IMG/VR virus record: IMGVR_UViG_3300010396_000109
Coordinates: 1-21,320 of that record
Direction: 5' to 3' (one strand)
DNA: 21,320 bases
DNA from: a virus
Positions 1-6,466 of this stretch are shown here, piece after piece (positions within the stretch are counted from its first letter, which is position 1; each line of letters opens with the position of its first letter). The position numbers and the translations under genes were made by a program. Under the pieces are notes generated by a model, which did not search any database, was not told the DNA's origin, and was given only the letters and a program-made list of their open reading frames with translations.

Positions 1-375
1 CCGGCGCTCGCGGATCGTCTGGCGAAGCTCCCTATCCCGGATCAAAAGCGGATCGCGGCCGGCGAAGGTCTCCCGGTGGTTGTTAAGGAGGGATCGAAGA
101 CGACCGTGCAGAAGATCGCTCCGGAGCATCTCGGCCCCATGTGGAAGCAGGTAATCGCGGGGGATCGCGTTCGGAGTGAGTCGGAACAAGCCGCGAAGAT
201 TGCTCAGCAAACCGCGATGAAGCCCGCGAAGACCCCCGACAAGATTCTCGGCCGAACCCTCGACATCGAGCGGGAAGTCGTGATGTTCGGGCGGGAAGCC
301 GTTCCCTTCAAGGAACTGATCGAGATGGTGCGAAGAATCAAGTCGCTCCGAAAGTCCGCTCTGGCTCAACAATAA
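1..375 (+). CDS. 3' end of unrecognised gene (possibly ParB-like)
   Basis: The frame is open from the first base of the window to TAA at 373-375, so the gene begins upstream; the GTG at 76 is only an internal codon. About 124 residues are visible. The first part (LAKLPIPDQKRIAAGEGLPV) loosely resembles the 'LP...Q..I..GE' stretch after the helix-turn-helix of ParB/Spo0J-like proteins, but I cannot confirm this. The rest is charged and probably helical, ending in a basic segment (RRIKSLRKSALAQQ) that could bind nucleic acid. No catalytic motif is visible. It is on the same strand as the integrase but separated from the next gene by a 167-base gap holding a promoter-like dyad and a tRNA-like element. 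I therefore treat it as the end of an upstream unit, function unknown. Confidence 0.6.
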   Translation, partial: PALADRLAKLPIPDQKRIAAGEGLPVVVKEGSKTTVQKIAPEHLGPMWKQVIAGDRVRSESEQAAKIAQQTAMKPAKTPDKILGRTLDIEREVVMFGREAVPFKELIEMVRRIKSLRKSALAQQ

Positions 376-376
376 A

Positions 377-410
377 ATTGCTACAATCCCCGCAGTTCAC
401 TTGTAGCGAT
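377..410 (+). promoter_or_regulatory. Extended -10 promoter inside a 10-bp dyad
   Basis: Just after the upstream stop codon, TGCTACAAT (379-387) matches an extended -10 element (TGnTAnnnT); no good -35 is visible. The same bases lie in an inverted repeat: arms 377-386 and 401-410 pair over 10 bp with one G-T, around a 14-base centre. The second arm would lie just downstream of the predicted start near 394. This could be an operator dyad, or an RNA hairpin ending the upstream transcript, though no U-tract follows. The next elements are a tRNA-like sequence and small genes on the same strand. Confidence 0.4.
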
Positions 411-415
411 CATGC

Positions 416-488
416 CGGAAGTGTAGATTCTCAGCTGTGTTCCGTTGGAGCTAACGGAATCGTAATGGTTCGATCCCCCTATTTCCGC
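416..488 (+). other. tRNA-like element, possibly a degenerate tRNA
   Basis: A 73-base segment has several tRNA hallmarks at the right spacing. CGGAAGT (416-422) pairs with ATTTCCG (481-487) as a 7-bp acceptor stem with one G-U, leaving C488 as discriminator. Positions 468-476 (GTTCGATCC) carry the conserved G53 T54 T55 C56 G57 A58 and C61. TAG then CTCAGCTG (424-437) recalls the D-arm consensus. Against it, the T stem has two mismatches, the D arm is shortened and poorly paired, and the anticodon arm (TCCGT 441-445 with ACGGA 454-458) closes an 8-base instead of a 7-base loop. No CCA is encoded. I cannot assign an anticodon. It may be a decayed or highly diverged phage tRNA, another structured RNA, or chance. 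Confidence 0.3.
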
Positions 489-542
489 CGCGTGTAACGC
501 ATGTAGCGGAGATTCAACCTAAGCTGAATAGGAAGGTGAGAG

Positions 543-917
543 ATGGAAGAGCAAGACCAAACCGATGGCGTCAACGAGCGTGATAAAGGCCCGTGGGCGT
601 TCCTGACGCTCGAAGAAGCATGGGCTAAGGCGGATGCGATGAACGAGGGTAAGGTCGGCATCCAGAGGAGGTATCATGTATGGGAAGTGGTGCGTGGAAA
701 AAATAAGGTGTACGCGGTCTCTGACAACGGCAAGCAAAAGGCTTGTGGCCACGCCGCACTGTATTGGGAGATCGTGACCGCGACGAGAATCACCGAGTCC
801 CCCGATCAATGGTTTGTGCGGCAGCGTGTCGCAACAGCTAATGAGGAGGATTTGCGGGACTTCAAGCGGTACCTCGAAGAGAGGCAGAAGCGACGGAAGA
901 AGCGAAGAACAGATTAA
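543..917 (+). CDS. Hypothetical protein, 124 aa
   Basis: ATG at 543 follows a good ribosome binding site (AGGAAGGTGAG, 530-540). The protein is soluble, with no signal peptide or membrane segment. Its middle contains a short probable beta region (YHVWEVVRGKNKVYAVSDNG) suggesting a small compact fold. The last 25 residues are strongly basic (RRYLEERQ-type helix then RRKKRR), so nucleic-acid binding is possible, though this is inference from charge only. It sits 18 bases before the next small gene and upstream of the serine recombinase on the same strand, so the three probably share a transcript. I recognise no family. Confidence 0.7.
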   Translation: MEEQDQTDGVNERDKGPWAFLTLEEAWAKADAMNEGKVGIQRRYHVWEVVRGKNKVYAVSDNGKQKACGHAALYWEIVTATRITESPDQWFVRQRVATANEEDLRDFKRYLEERQKRRKKRRTD

Positions 918-935
918 ACACGTCTGGGAGAGGCT

Positions 936-1154
936 ATGAACAAAGCGGTTCGTAAAGTGTTAGATCGTATGACCGACGAGGATTTACGAGCGGCGTACCT
1001 CCAGGTCAAAGCCCGCATCCGACAATTGCAACGGAGCAAGACTCCCTGTAAGATCGGCGGGGGGTCCGATCATCCAGGGAGTAAGACCGATGCGATACCA
1101 AACGGCGTTGTACGGCCGCACAAGCCGCGACGACGCGAAAAGGCTCACAATTGA
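936..1154 (+). CDS. Hypothetical small basic protein, 72 aa
   Basis: ATG at 936 follows GGGAGAGG (924-931) at suitable spacing. The N-terminal half (to about residue 33) looks like a single charged helix with DEDLRAAYLQVKARIRQL spacing; the C-terminal half is Gly-, Pro- and Arg-rich and probably disordered. Its last 65 bases overlap the start of the serine recombinase in another frame, so the two genes are likely translationally linked. Position and size would fit a small accessory or excision factor for the recombinase, but nothing in the sequence proves it. An overlap this long also leaves open that translation is minor or that the gene is spurious. Confidence 0.5.
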   Translation: MNKAVRKVLDRMTDEDLRAAYLQVKARIRQLQRSKTPCKIGGGSDHPGSKTDAIPNGVVRPHKPRRREKAHN

Positions 1155-2649
1155 GATACAACAAACGGCCTTGCGGTCGTGGAGTACCACCGATCCGCTC
1201 GTTGAATCCGTTGTCGATGAATTTTGGGATGCGGACGTGTCGGGGAAACGTCCGCTCTGGGAACGGCCGGCCGGAGCAAGGATGCTCGATGGCATCTCCG
1301 CCGGCCGGATAAAATCCGTGGCCGTGGTGTATCTAGATCGGTTCGGGCGGACGTTGCTGGATAGCCTGCAAGCCGCTGCGAGGCTGGAACAGCAAGGCGT
1401 CAAGCTGGTCGCGGTGAACGATGGATGGGACGCGAGGAGGGACGACGATCCGCTGTATTTCCATATCCGGGCCGCTATAGCGGAGAGCGAGCATCGGAGG
1501 ATCAAACGCCGAACTGAAGACGGACGCAAGCGAGCCTCCGAGCGGGACAATGCCCCGCCCGGAGGCTCGCTCATTTTCGGATACCGGATGGGACCGAACG
1601 GAGCTTTCCTCATCGATCCCGTGGAGGCCGCAATCGTGCGGCAGGTTTTCAGCTTGGCCGCGAGCGGGGATTCTCACTCAGCAATCCTTGCATGGCTCGA
1701 ACAGACCGGAGTATCACCGGGTCGCCGTTGGCAGAAGCGGATACCCGGCGCGGACGTGCGGATCGCGTCCCACCACGCTTCCGCCAGCTGGCGACATTCC
1801 CGCGTAGGCCAAATCCTCCGATGCCGCGCCTACATCGGGGAACGGACCTACGGAGGGACGGTCTACCCCGTCCCGCCGATCGTCGATAGGGACACTTGGG
1901 ATCGTGTACAGGAGATTTGCACACGGTATAAAAGGCAACGCGCGCACGGTCCACAGAAGGGATTGCTCTCTGGGTTGCTCCGATGCAGCATGTGCGGTGG
2001 AACATATCACTACATGAGCAATAAGACATACGAAGCGAGGTACACATGCACCGGGAGGAGGCAAGGGAGATGCGCCGGAGCAAGGCTCCCGGTGACACCC
2101 ACCGATGAGACCGTGTGGGGGCTTGTCCGGGAATGGCTATCCGATCCCGCAAGCGTAATCCGGGAAGCATCCGTCGCATGCGGACGAGCGGAGGATTCGC
2201 TTGCTGCAATTGAGACCGAGGAAGCACGGATCGCAGGAGCCGTCGAGCGGATCGACGGAGACGTGAAGAATCTTTGGGCGGAGCAAACCTCGCATGGCTG
2301 GCCCTTCGCCTGGATCGCGGGGAAGCTGGATGTGTTGAACGGAGAACGAAAACGTCTTCTCGCGGAGCAAGACTCCCTCCGCTCTCGACGCGCGGCGGTG
2401 AGTCTCGATAAAGAGTCCATCGCCTCCCTCATGGAGACAATCAAGGCTGGCTCGGAACTCTGGCTCTCCGGCGACGAGACGCGCGCGGAGGTTATCCGCC
2501 GACACGTAACCGCAGTAGAGGTCCGACCTAACGGGCATGGGGTCATACACTACGGTATCGGGCTAACTCACTTCCTCGACTTTCCTACTACTTGTAGTAC
2601 GCAACCAAGCGAAGCGAGCTTTCGGCTACCATTCCGTTTCCTCCCGTGA
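1090..2649 (+). CDS. Large serine recombinase (phage integrase)
   Basis: The 519-residue protein has the large serine recombinase layout. The N-terminal catalytic domain (about 1-145) holds YGRTSRDD with candidate nucleophile Ser12 beside Arg10, and YLDRFGR (81-87) with further active-site arginines. A recombinase domain follows (about 155-290, starting GGSLIFGYRMG). A zinc ribbon (about 293-330) has Cys299, Cys302, Cys320 and Cys328. A charged coiled coil occupies about 370-435, as in integrases where it controls directionality. Family members integrate and excise phage or mobile DNA at short att sites. ATG 1090 has GGGAG at 1077-1081. The final residues after LTHFLDFP are Ser/Phe/Pro-rich and unlike a usual C-terminus. 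It is the only gene in the window that points to lysogeny. A transposon recombinase is possible but the phage setting favours an integrase. Confidence 0.93.
   Translation: MRYQTALYGRTSRDDAKRLTIEIQQTALRSWSTTDPLVESVVDEFWDADVSGKRPLWERPAGARMLDGISAGRIKSVAVVYLDRFGRTLLDSLQAAARLEQQGVKLVAVNDGWDARRDDDPLYFHIRAAIAESEHRRIKRRTEDGRKRASERDNAPPGGSLIFGYRMGPNGAFLIDPVEAAIVRQVFSLAASGDSHSAILAWLEQTGVSPGRRWQKRIPGADVRIASHHASASWRHSRVGQILRCRAYIGERTYGGTVYPVPPIVDRDTWDRVQEICTRYKRQRAHGPQKGLLSGLLRCSMCGGTYHYMSNKTYEARYTCTGRRQGRCAGARLPVTPTDETVWGLVREWLSDPASVIREASVACGRAEDSLAAIETEEARIAGAVERIDGDVKNLWAEQTSHGWPFAWIAGKLDVLNGERKRLLAEQDSLRSRRAAVSLDKESIASLMETIKAGSELWLSGDETRAEVIRRHVTAVEVRPNGHGVIHYGIGLTHFLDFPTTCSTQPSEASFRLPFRFLP
1530..1570 (+). 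repeat. Strong hairpin inside the recombinase gene
   Basis: GCGAGCCTCCG (1530-1540) pairs perfectly with 1560-1570, and after one A/C mismatch GCGGG (1542-1546) pairs with CCCGC (1554-1558), leaving a 7-base loop. The 16 GC-rich base pairs lie at the junction between the catalytic and recombinase domains (codons about 147-160). It could slow or stop transcription or translation, or be a by-product of codon use. Confidence 0.6.
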
Positions 2650-2661
2650 CATTCTAGCCCC

Positions 2662-2690
2662 TTGCTTCCGCGTGTCCACCGGAGTAGAAT
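2662..2690 (+). promoter_or_regulatory. Sigma70-type promoter for the small membrane gene
   Basis: TTGCTT (2662-2667) and TAGAAT (2685-2690) are separated by exactly 17 bases, close to the TTGACA-17-TATAAT consensus. The predicted start is near 2697, giving a short leader before the ribosome binding site at 2711-2715 and ATG 2720. It lies 12 bases after the recombinase stop, so the downstream membrane protein can be expressed independently. Confidence 0.5.
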
Positions 2691-2712
2691 CGCTCATCGC
2701 CCTCTACTCCGG
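2679..2712. promoter_or_regulatory. Perfect 10-bp dyad over the -10 box and RBS
   Basis: CCGGAGTAGA (2679-2688) is repeated as its exact reverse complement TCTACTCCGG (2703-2712), 14 bases apart. The left arm covers most of the -10 TAGAAT and the right arm takes in the first two bases of the GGAGG ribosome binding site. As the predicted transcript starts inside the loop, an operator for a dimeric repressor is more likely than an RNA hairpin. If transcription reads through from the recombinase, the hairpin would partly hide the ribosome binding site. Confidence 0.5.
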
Positions 2713-2719
2713 AGGTATC

Positions 2720-3031
2720 ATGCCCGCATCACCGTTCGCCGAGTTATCCCACCGCGCAACCCCCACGAGGAAGCAACCCGCAGGCCGAAGTGTCTGTATG
2801 GCCGTCGCTGGGTTGCTTGCCGCGTTTACGGGGGTGAGCGCGTTGACTACGATCCTCGTTCTCATCCGCGCGGTCCGGTTCGTCGGCTCGGCTCACATGG
2901 CCGATGCCGCCGAGTCGGTCGCCTACGCTGGTTGCTACCTCGCAGGAGTATGGGCCGCGATCATCCATCTCCTTCTTGCTCTCGCCGTCGCGTTGACCTT
3001 CTTCGCCGTCATCCCATCACGAACCCGATGA
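2720..3031 (+). CDS. Small membrane protein with two TM segments
   Basis: I chose ATG 2720 because GGAGG lies at 2711-2715; an in-frame upstream start at 2672 lies before the predicted transcription start. The 103-residue product has a short basic N-terminus (RATPTRKQPAGR), then two hydrophobic stretches at about 26-52 and 66-97, separated by a short charged loop, and ends in SRTR. Size and topology would fit a class II-like holin or a superinfection/immunity membrane protein, but no family motif is visible. It has its own promoter and dyad, and converges on the late operon, overlapping the tail-fibre 3' end by 23 bases. This separate control suggests expression at a different time from the virion genes, perhaps in lysogeny. 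Function unproven. Confidence 0.65.
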   Translation: MPASPFAELSHRATPTRKQPAGRSVCMAVAGLLAAFTGVSALTTILVLIRAVRFVGSAHMADAAESVAYAGCYLAGVWAAIIHLLLALAVALTFFAVIPSRTR

Positions 3032-5225
3032 TTCCGGAGAACTGGTTACGGACTCCGGAGCCGTCGCTATAGAACGTCTGAGTGCCGCTCCCGCCTCCGA
3101 ACTCCAGCCAAGCGTAGAAGTGCTGTCCGAGGGGGGCGATCTTCTTCAGGAGCAAACTGATCTGATTGATCTGCCCCGCGAGAAAGTTTGACTGTCCGCC
3201 CGCTACGTCCGTCAGCATCGGAGAGGAGGTCGAGTCCTCCCCGAACCCCAACCGGACAGCGGAGGCGACGGAGGAACCACCGAGGGCCGCAATCTGTAGG
3301 TCAATCGCGTCCTCCTGCACGCCTACCATGATCCCCACCTGATTCGCGGTATTCCCGTTCGCCTGCCTCCATCCGCTCGTACTCCACGTCCACTGTGCGG
3401 TGTGATCGATGACGCAAAGCCTTCGCATCACCCGGTTGTAGTAGTTGAAGACAAGCCGGTTCGCGGAGCTATCCTCCGTGATTCCCCCCGATGTCATCCC
3501 CACCGTACCTAGATATAGATGGTCATGCGCGCCAGACTTCACGATCACCCCGTCTTGATGGTCGAGGGCGGTTGACCGGGAGGTCGAACTGAGCCATGCG
3601 ACGGCTTGCAACGTGAGGGAACCGCCGTTGTTCCAGAGGTAAATATCGCAAGGGAAGCCCGTGGCAGGTAACGTGACAGACAAGGGAGAGAAAAAGAATT
3701 GCTGCCAGAGTGTACCGTTGTAGAGGCTAACGAGATTACCCTTGTACGGCATGAAATTGACGGAGGTAGCCCCGGTGAAGTCCGTCACGGACACCGGGTT
3801 AGCGGCGTCGAGGGAAAGCCTCCCTTGACATATACCTTGGAGCGAGACCGAGGCACCGCCCGTAGACGCAATCGTGATGTTGGTCCCGACCGGCGTTACG
3901 GTGATGTTGCTCCCCGCGACGATGGACACCGCTCCCGTCTCGCCATTCAGCGAGGTAACTCCACCACCACCGGAACCGTTGCTCGCGGCGGTGATTAACC
4001 CGTGAGAGTCTACCGTAATGTTCGCGGCGGTGTAACTCCCCGCTGAGACCCCGCTCGCGTTTAGAGAGATCGCAGGAGTAGTACCACCACTGGACGCTAT
4101 CGGGGCTGTCCCGCTCACGGAGGTTACACCACTACCGCCCGTCGCGGAGATGGTGATATTGCTTCCGCTCGGCGTAACTGTAACGCCCGTCCCCGCGACC
4201 AGGCTCACCGCTCCGGTTTCCCCGTTGAGCGATGATACGCCGCTTCCGCCGCTTGCCATACCTCGCTGAGTGTAGAAGTTGCTCCCGTCGCAGAATATCC
4301 GTACACCCTGATTCATCGTCAGAGCAAGGGAGGACGCGCCGTCGATCGTGGACACACCCGATCCGATATTGACCGTTCCCGCCCCCCGGTTCTCCACGTC
4401 GAGGAACCAAGACGCCCCCGCACTCGATGCCGATGGCAGGCCGGCCGTAACAGTGGAGGCGTTGGAGAAGGTGAGAAGCTTGCCGGAATCGCTTGTCGGG
4501 ATGGGGTAGAGCGTTCCCGTCTGGATGTCCACCCCGCCACCACCGGAACCGCCCGAACCGTTGCTTGCGGCGGTGATGTGACCGCTCGCGTTCACCGTGA
4601 TGTTCGCGGAGGTAAAGCTCCCCGCTGTCACCCCGGACGTAGCGTGGGAGATATTCGGGGTGGAGCCTCCGGAGGACACGACCGGAGTTGTCGCGGTAAC
4701 GGAGGTTACACCACTACCGCCCGTCGCGGAGATGGTGATGTCACCCGCGACCGGCGAGTTATCTGTGATGGTGATCCCGGTTCCGGCGACCAGTGTTACC
4801 GCCGACGTAATGCCGTCCACGGACGGGACACCGGAACCGCCGCCACCCGAAACCGCAGCCCATGTACCGCCGCCCTCGCTTACGTAGAGGGTGTTCGTCG
4901 CGGTGTCCCATATGGCCGCGCCAAGAGGCGCGGCGAATGTAGGTGTGGCCGCAATAGTCTGAAACCCCCCGCCGACGATCTGGTTATGCCCGTCGTGCGA
5001 TCCCGCGAGCAACAACTCGAACATGTTGCCGCCGGTCGACACCCCCGCCTCGTAAAGCTCGCCCTCAAGGAGCGGGACACCCACCGCGACGGAATACGGC
5101 CCGCGACGAGTGCGGATCGTGGTCCGGTCATACACCGGCGAAGCAAGGGGCGGGCGCGCCCAGAGGATGCCGGCGAAGGGTGTCGCCGGCTCACTCGAAA
5201 CGACGGTAACATACGGTGGGAACAT
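3009..5225 (-). CDS. Repeat-rich tail fibre / receptor-binding protein
   Basis: The 738-residue protein is the last gene of the late operon. Residues 1-130 form an N-terminal region likely to attach to the tail, ending in a Gly-rich linker. Residues about 133-458 hold a Gly/Ser/Thr-rich beta repeat: one long unit at 133-228, a second at 328-421 and a half unit at 423-458. Each unit starts near S(L/V)(N/D)G(E/I)T and contains VTP..NITI and ITAASNGSGG. A different domain (about 232-325, WFLDVENRGAG, GSNFYTQ) interrupts them. The C-terminal domain (about 459-738) carries NYYNRVMR and WRQANGNTANQ, which I recall from C-terminal domains of phage tail fibres. Such proteins bind the host surface. 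ATG 5225 is 4 bases after the preceding stop. No intramolecular chaperone or enzymatic motif was seen. Confidence 0.8.
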   Translation of the reverse strand: MFPPYVTVVSSEPATPFAGILWARPPLASPVYDRTTIRTRRGPYSVAVGVPLLEGELYEAGVSTGGNMFELLLAGSHDGHNQIVGGGFQTIAATPTFAAPLGAAIWDTATNTLYVSEGGGTWAAVSGGGGSGVPSVDGITSAVTLVAGTGITITDNSPVAGDITISATGGSGVTSVTATTPVVSSGGSTPNISHATSGVTAGSFTSANITVNASGHITAASNGSGGSGGGGVDIQTGTLYPIPTSDSGKLLTFSNASTVTAGLPSASSAGASWFLDVENRGAGTVNIGSGVSTIDGASSLALTMNQGVRIFCDGSNFYTQRGMASGGSGVSSLNGETGAVSLVAGTGVTVTPSGSNITISATGGSGVTSVSGTAPIASSGGTTPAISLNASGVSAGSYTAANITVDSHGLITAASNGSGGGGVTSLNGETGAVSIVAGSNITVTPVGTNITIASTGGASVSLQGICQGRLSLDAANPVSVTDFTGATSVNFMPYKGNLVSLYNGTLWQQFFFSPLSVTLPATGFPCDIYLWNNGGSLTLQAVAWLSSTSRSTALDHQDGVIVKSGAHDHLYLGTVGMTSGGITEDSSANRLVFNYYNRVMRRLCVIDHTAQWTWSTSGWRQANGNTANQVGIMVGVQEDAIDLQIAALGGSSVASAVRLGFGEDSTSSPMLTDVAGGQSNFLAGQINQISLLLKKIAPLGQHFYAWLEFGGGSGTQTFYSDGSGVRNQFSGIIGFVMG
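4117..4157 (-). repeat. 41-bp direct repeat, copy 1 (tail fibre)
   Basis: This stretch is identical to 4699-4739, 582 bases (194 codons) away in the same frame. It encodes part of the ITISATGGSGVTSV element of the fibre repeat. Exact identity at synonymous sites suggests recent duplication or gene conversion. Confidence 0.85.
4699..4739 (-). repeat. 41-bp direct repeat, copy 2 (tail fibre)
   Basis: This is the partner of 4117-4157 and belongs to the first full fibre repeat unit. Recombination between the two copies would delete or add a 194-residue block in frame, giving a fibre of different length. Confidence 0.85.
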
Positions 5226-5229
5226 GTGC

Positions 5230-5682
5230 TTACTCTTCGATGATGAGGACTAAAGCCATCGTCTCGGCTTGGTTGCTTGTCATGCGGAGTCCAAGTTCGA
5301 CCCCGCCTTTAACGATAATCTCCATCCCTTGAGGGAACGGATATATCAACGCTGCCTGCGGGTGAATCTCCCACGTCCGTAGAATCGTCCCGTAGGTCGG
5401 TTCGCTCGCGTAGGTGGTTTTGTAAACGCCTTGCGGCGTCTCCGCGAGATCGCCGTCAAGGGGGGATGCCGTGACGCTGGTAGTCCCGCCAACAGCATCG
5501 GCCGTGACGATGCCAAGCTCAATCTTGACAGGTGTATCCGTGTTGGTCGTGCCTTTCCCCGACACTTCTAGACCCCGGATTTTTAGACGCTGATTCGCGG
5601 GGGCTTTGACCGTGAAAAATGTCTTCGTAACCGACGTGACGGCGACTTCGCCGACGTTACATTGCAGAGGCAAAGCGGACAT
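5230..5682 (-). CDS. Virion/tail protein of unknown function, 150 aa
   Basis: ATG 5682 follows AAGGAG with 6-base spacing. The sequence is rich in Val, Thr and Gly and predicted to be mostly beta (VAVTSVTKTFFTVKAP, KIRGLEVSGKGT). It ends with an acidic LVLIIEE. There is no signal peptide or membrane helix. It lies between two tail-tip proteins and the fibre gene, so a fibre adaptor, decoration or baseplate-like role is the natural guess. The pattern of a beta protein describing 'KIRGLEVSGKGTTNTDTPVK' recalls small structural proteins common beside phage fibres, but I cannot name the family. Confidence 0.75.
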   Translation of the reverse strand: MSALPLQCNVGEVAVTSVTKTFFTVKAPANQRLKIRGLEVSGKGTTNTDTPVKIELGIVTADAVGGTTSVTASPLDGDLAETPQGVYKTTYASEPTYGTILRTWEIHPQAALIYPFPQGMEIIVKGGVELGLRMTSNQAETMALVLIIEE

Positions 5683-5695
5683 TGAAACTCCTTAT

Positions 5696-6466
5696 TTACC
5701 AGTAGACTTCTAACCGGCTGAGATACAAACTGAAAGTGCCGACAGGGATCTCCACAAGCAAACCCCCTTGCGACCCACGGGGCGCGTTGCTGAAGCTCGG
5801 TACGGTGGGGGTCGTCCACGAGATAATCGGAAAGCTCTCGATATACGAGATTCGGGTTCCGGATGGATAATTGGGAGCGATGCTGTATTGGATCGGGTTC
5901 CCCGCCGTGAAGGTGGTATTAAAGAGAACGTCCATGTTCCGCCCCCCGAATAGAGCATTTTCACCCGCTATAGGTGGTTTCGGCTTGTTCCCCGCACCGG
6001 CGACCGTCGCGGGGATCGGCGGCAGGCTCGTGACGACCCCGAACGAATTGGAGGATGTCACCATGAGCCGATAAGCGGATGGGAACAGGATGCCGCTCGT
6101 CGAGACGACACCCCCCGGAGAGTTAACGAGAGGCCCGAACTCGGAGACCGCCACGCCGCACGCAAGGAAAGTCCCTTGCCATGTGATGTTCACCCCGATA
6201 AGAAGTTGCTTCACGTTGGGCAGGTCCGGGAATAGCGGATAACCGGAGGCGAGTATTAGCGTATTCCAGGATACCCCATCCCACGGAACCACTAGTGCAA
6301 TGCCATCGTTGAACGCTTCACCGGGATTACCTCTGAATACCAGAGGCGAGACGGTGGGAAAGGTGATGTAGGGACCAGGTCCGTAGGTACCGATCTGTCC
6401 CGGTGAGTACAAGTCCATACTCATTTGCAACGCGGCCGGCAGATGGTTGGGTGGGTTCGGTATCAC
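5696..6466 (-). CDS. Tail-tip/virion protein of unknown function, 256 aa
   Basis: I chose GTG 6466 because it forms a 4-base GTGA overlap with the preceding stop, the junction type used repeatedly in this operon; TTG 6469 is the alternative. The protein is rich in Pro, Gly, Ser, Thr and aromatic residues with few charges, and looks like a beta-sandwich virion protein. Examples are WDGVSWNTLILASGYPLFPDL in the middle and FSLYLSRLEVYW at the C-terminus. The last part (about 185-256) could be a carbohydrate-binding-like beta domain, but this is inference from composition. It lies among other tail-tip genes and probably belongs to the adhesion apparatus. I recognise no family. Confidence 0.7.
   Translation of the reverse strand: MIPNPPNHLPAALQMSMDLYSPGQIGTYGPGPYITFPTVSPLVFRGNPGEAFNDGIALVVPWDGVSWNTLILASGYPLFPDLPNVKQLLIGVNITWQGTFLACGVAVSEFGPLVNSPGGVVSTSGILFPSAYRLMVTSSNSFGVVTSLPPIPATVAGAGNKPKPPIAGENALFGGRNMDVLFNTTFTAGNPIQYSIAPNYPSGTRISYIESFPIISWTTPTVPSFSNAPRGSQGGLLVEIPVGTFSLYLSRLEVYW

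Noticed and set aside
984-1613. 209-codon antisense open frame over the integrase start
   Set aside because: It is fully opposite the well-supported recombinase, is Ser/Arg/Pro-rich as expected for a shadow frame, and has no ribosome binding site support.
1090-2649. Reading the recombinase as a transposon TnpX-like enzyme
   Set aside because: The domain layout cannot exclude it, but tight linkage to a full phage morphogenesis operon makes an integrase the simpler call.
2672-3031. Longer start (2672) for the small membrane protein
   Set aside because: It would start before the predicted transcription start and lacks a ribosome binding site, while GGAGG precedes ATG 2720.
4578-5243. 221-codon + strand open frame within the tail fibre
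   Set aside because: It mirrors the Gly/Thr repeat codons of the fibre gene and gives an Arg/Gly-rich sequence without any fold; long antisense frames are common in GC-rich DNA.
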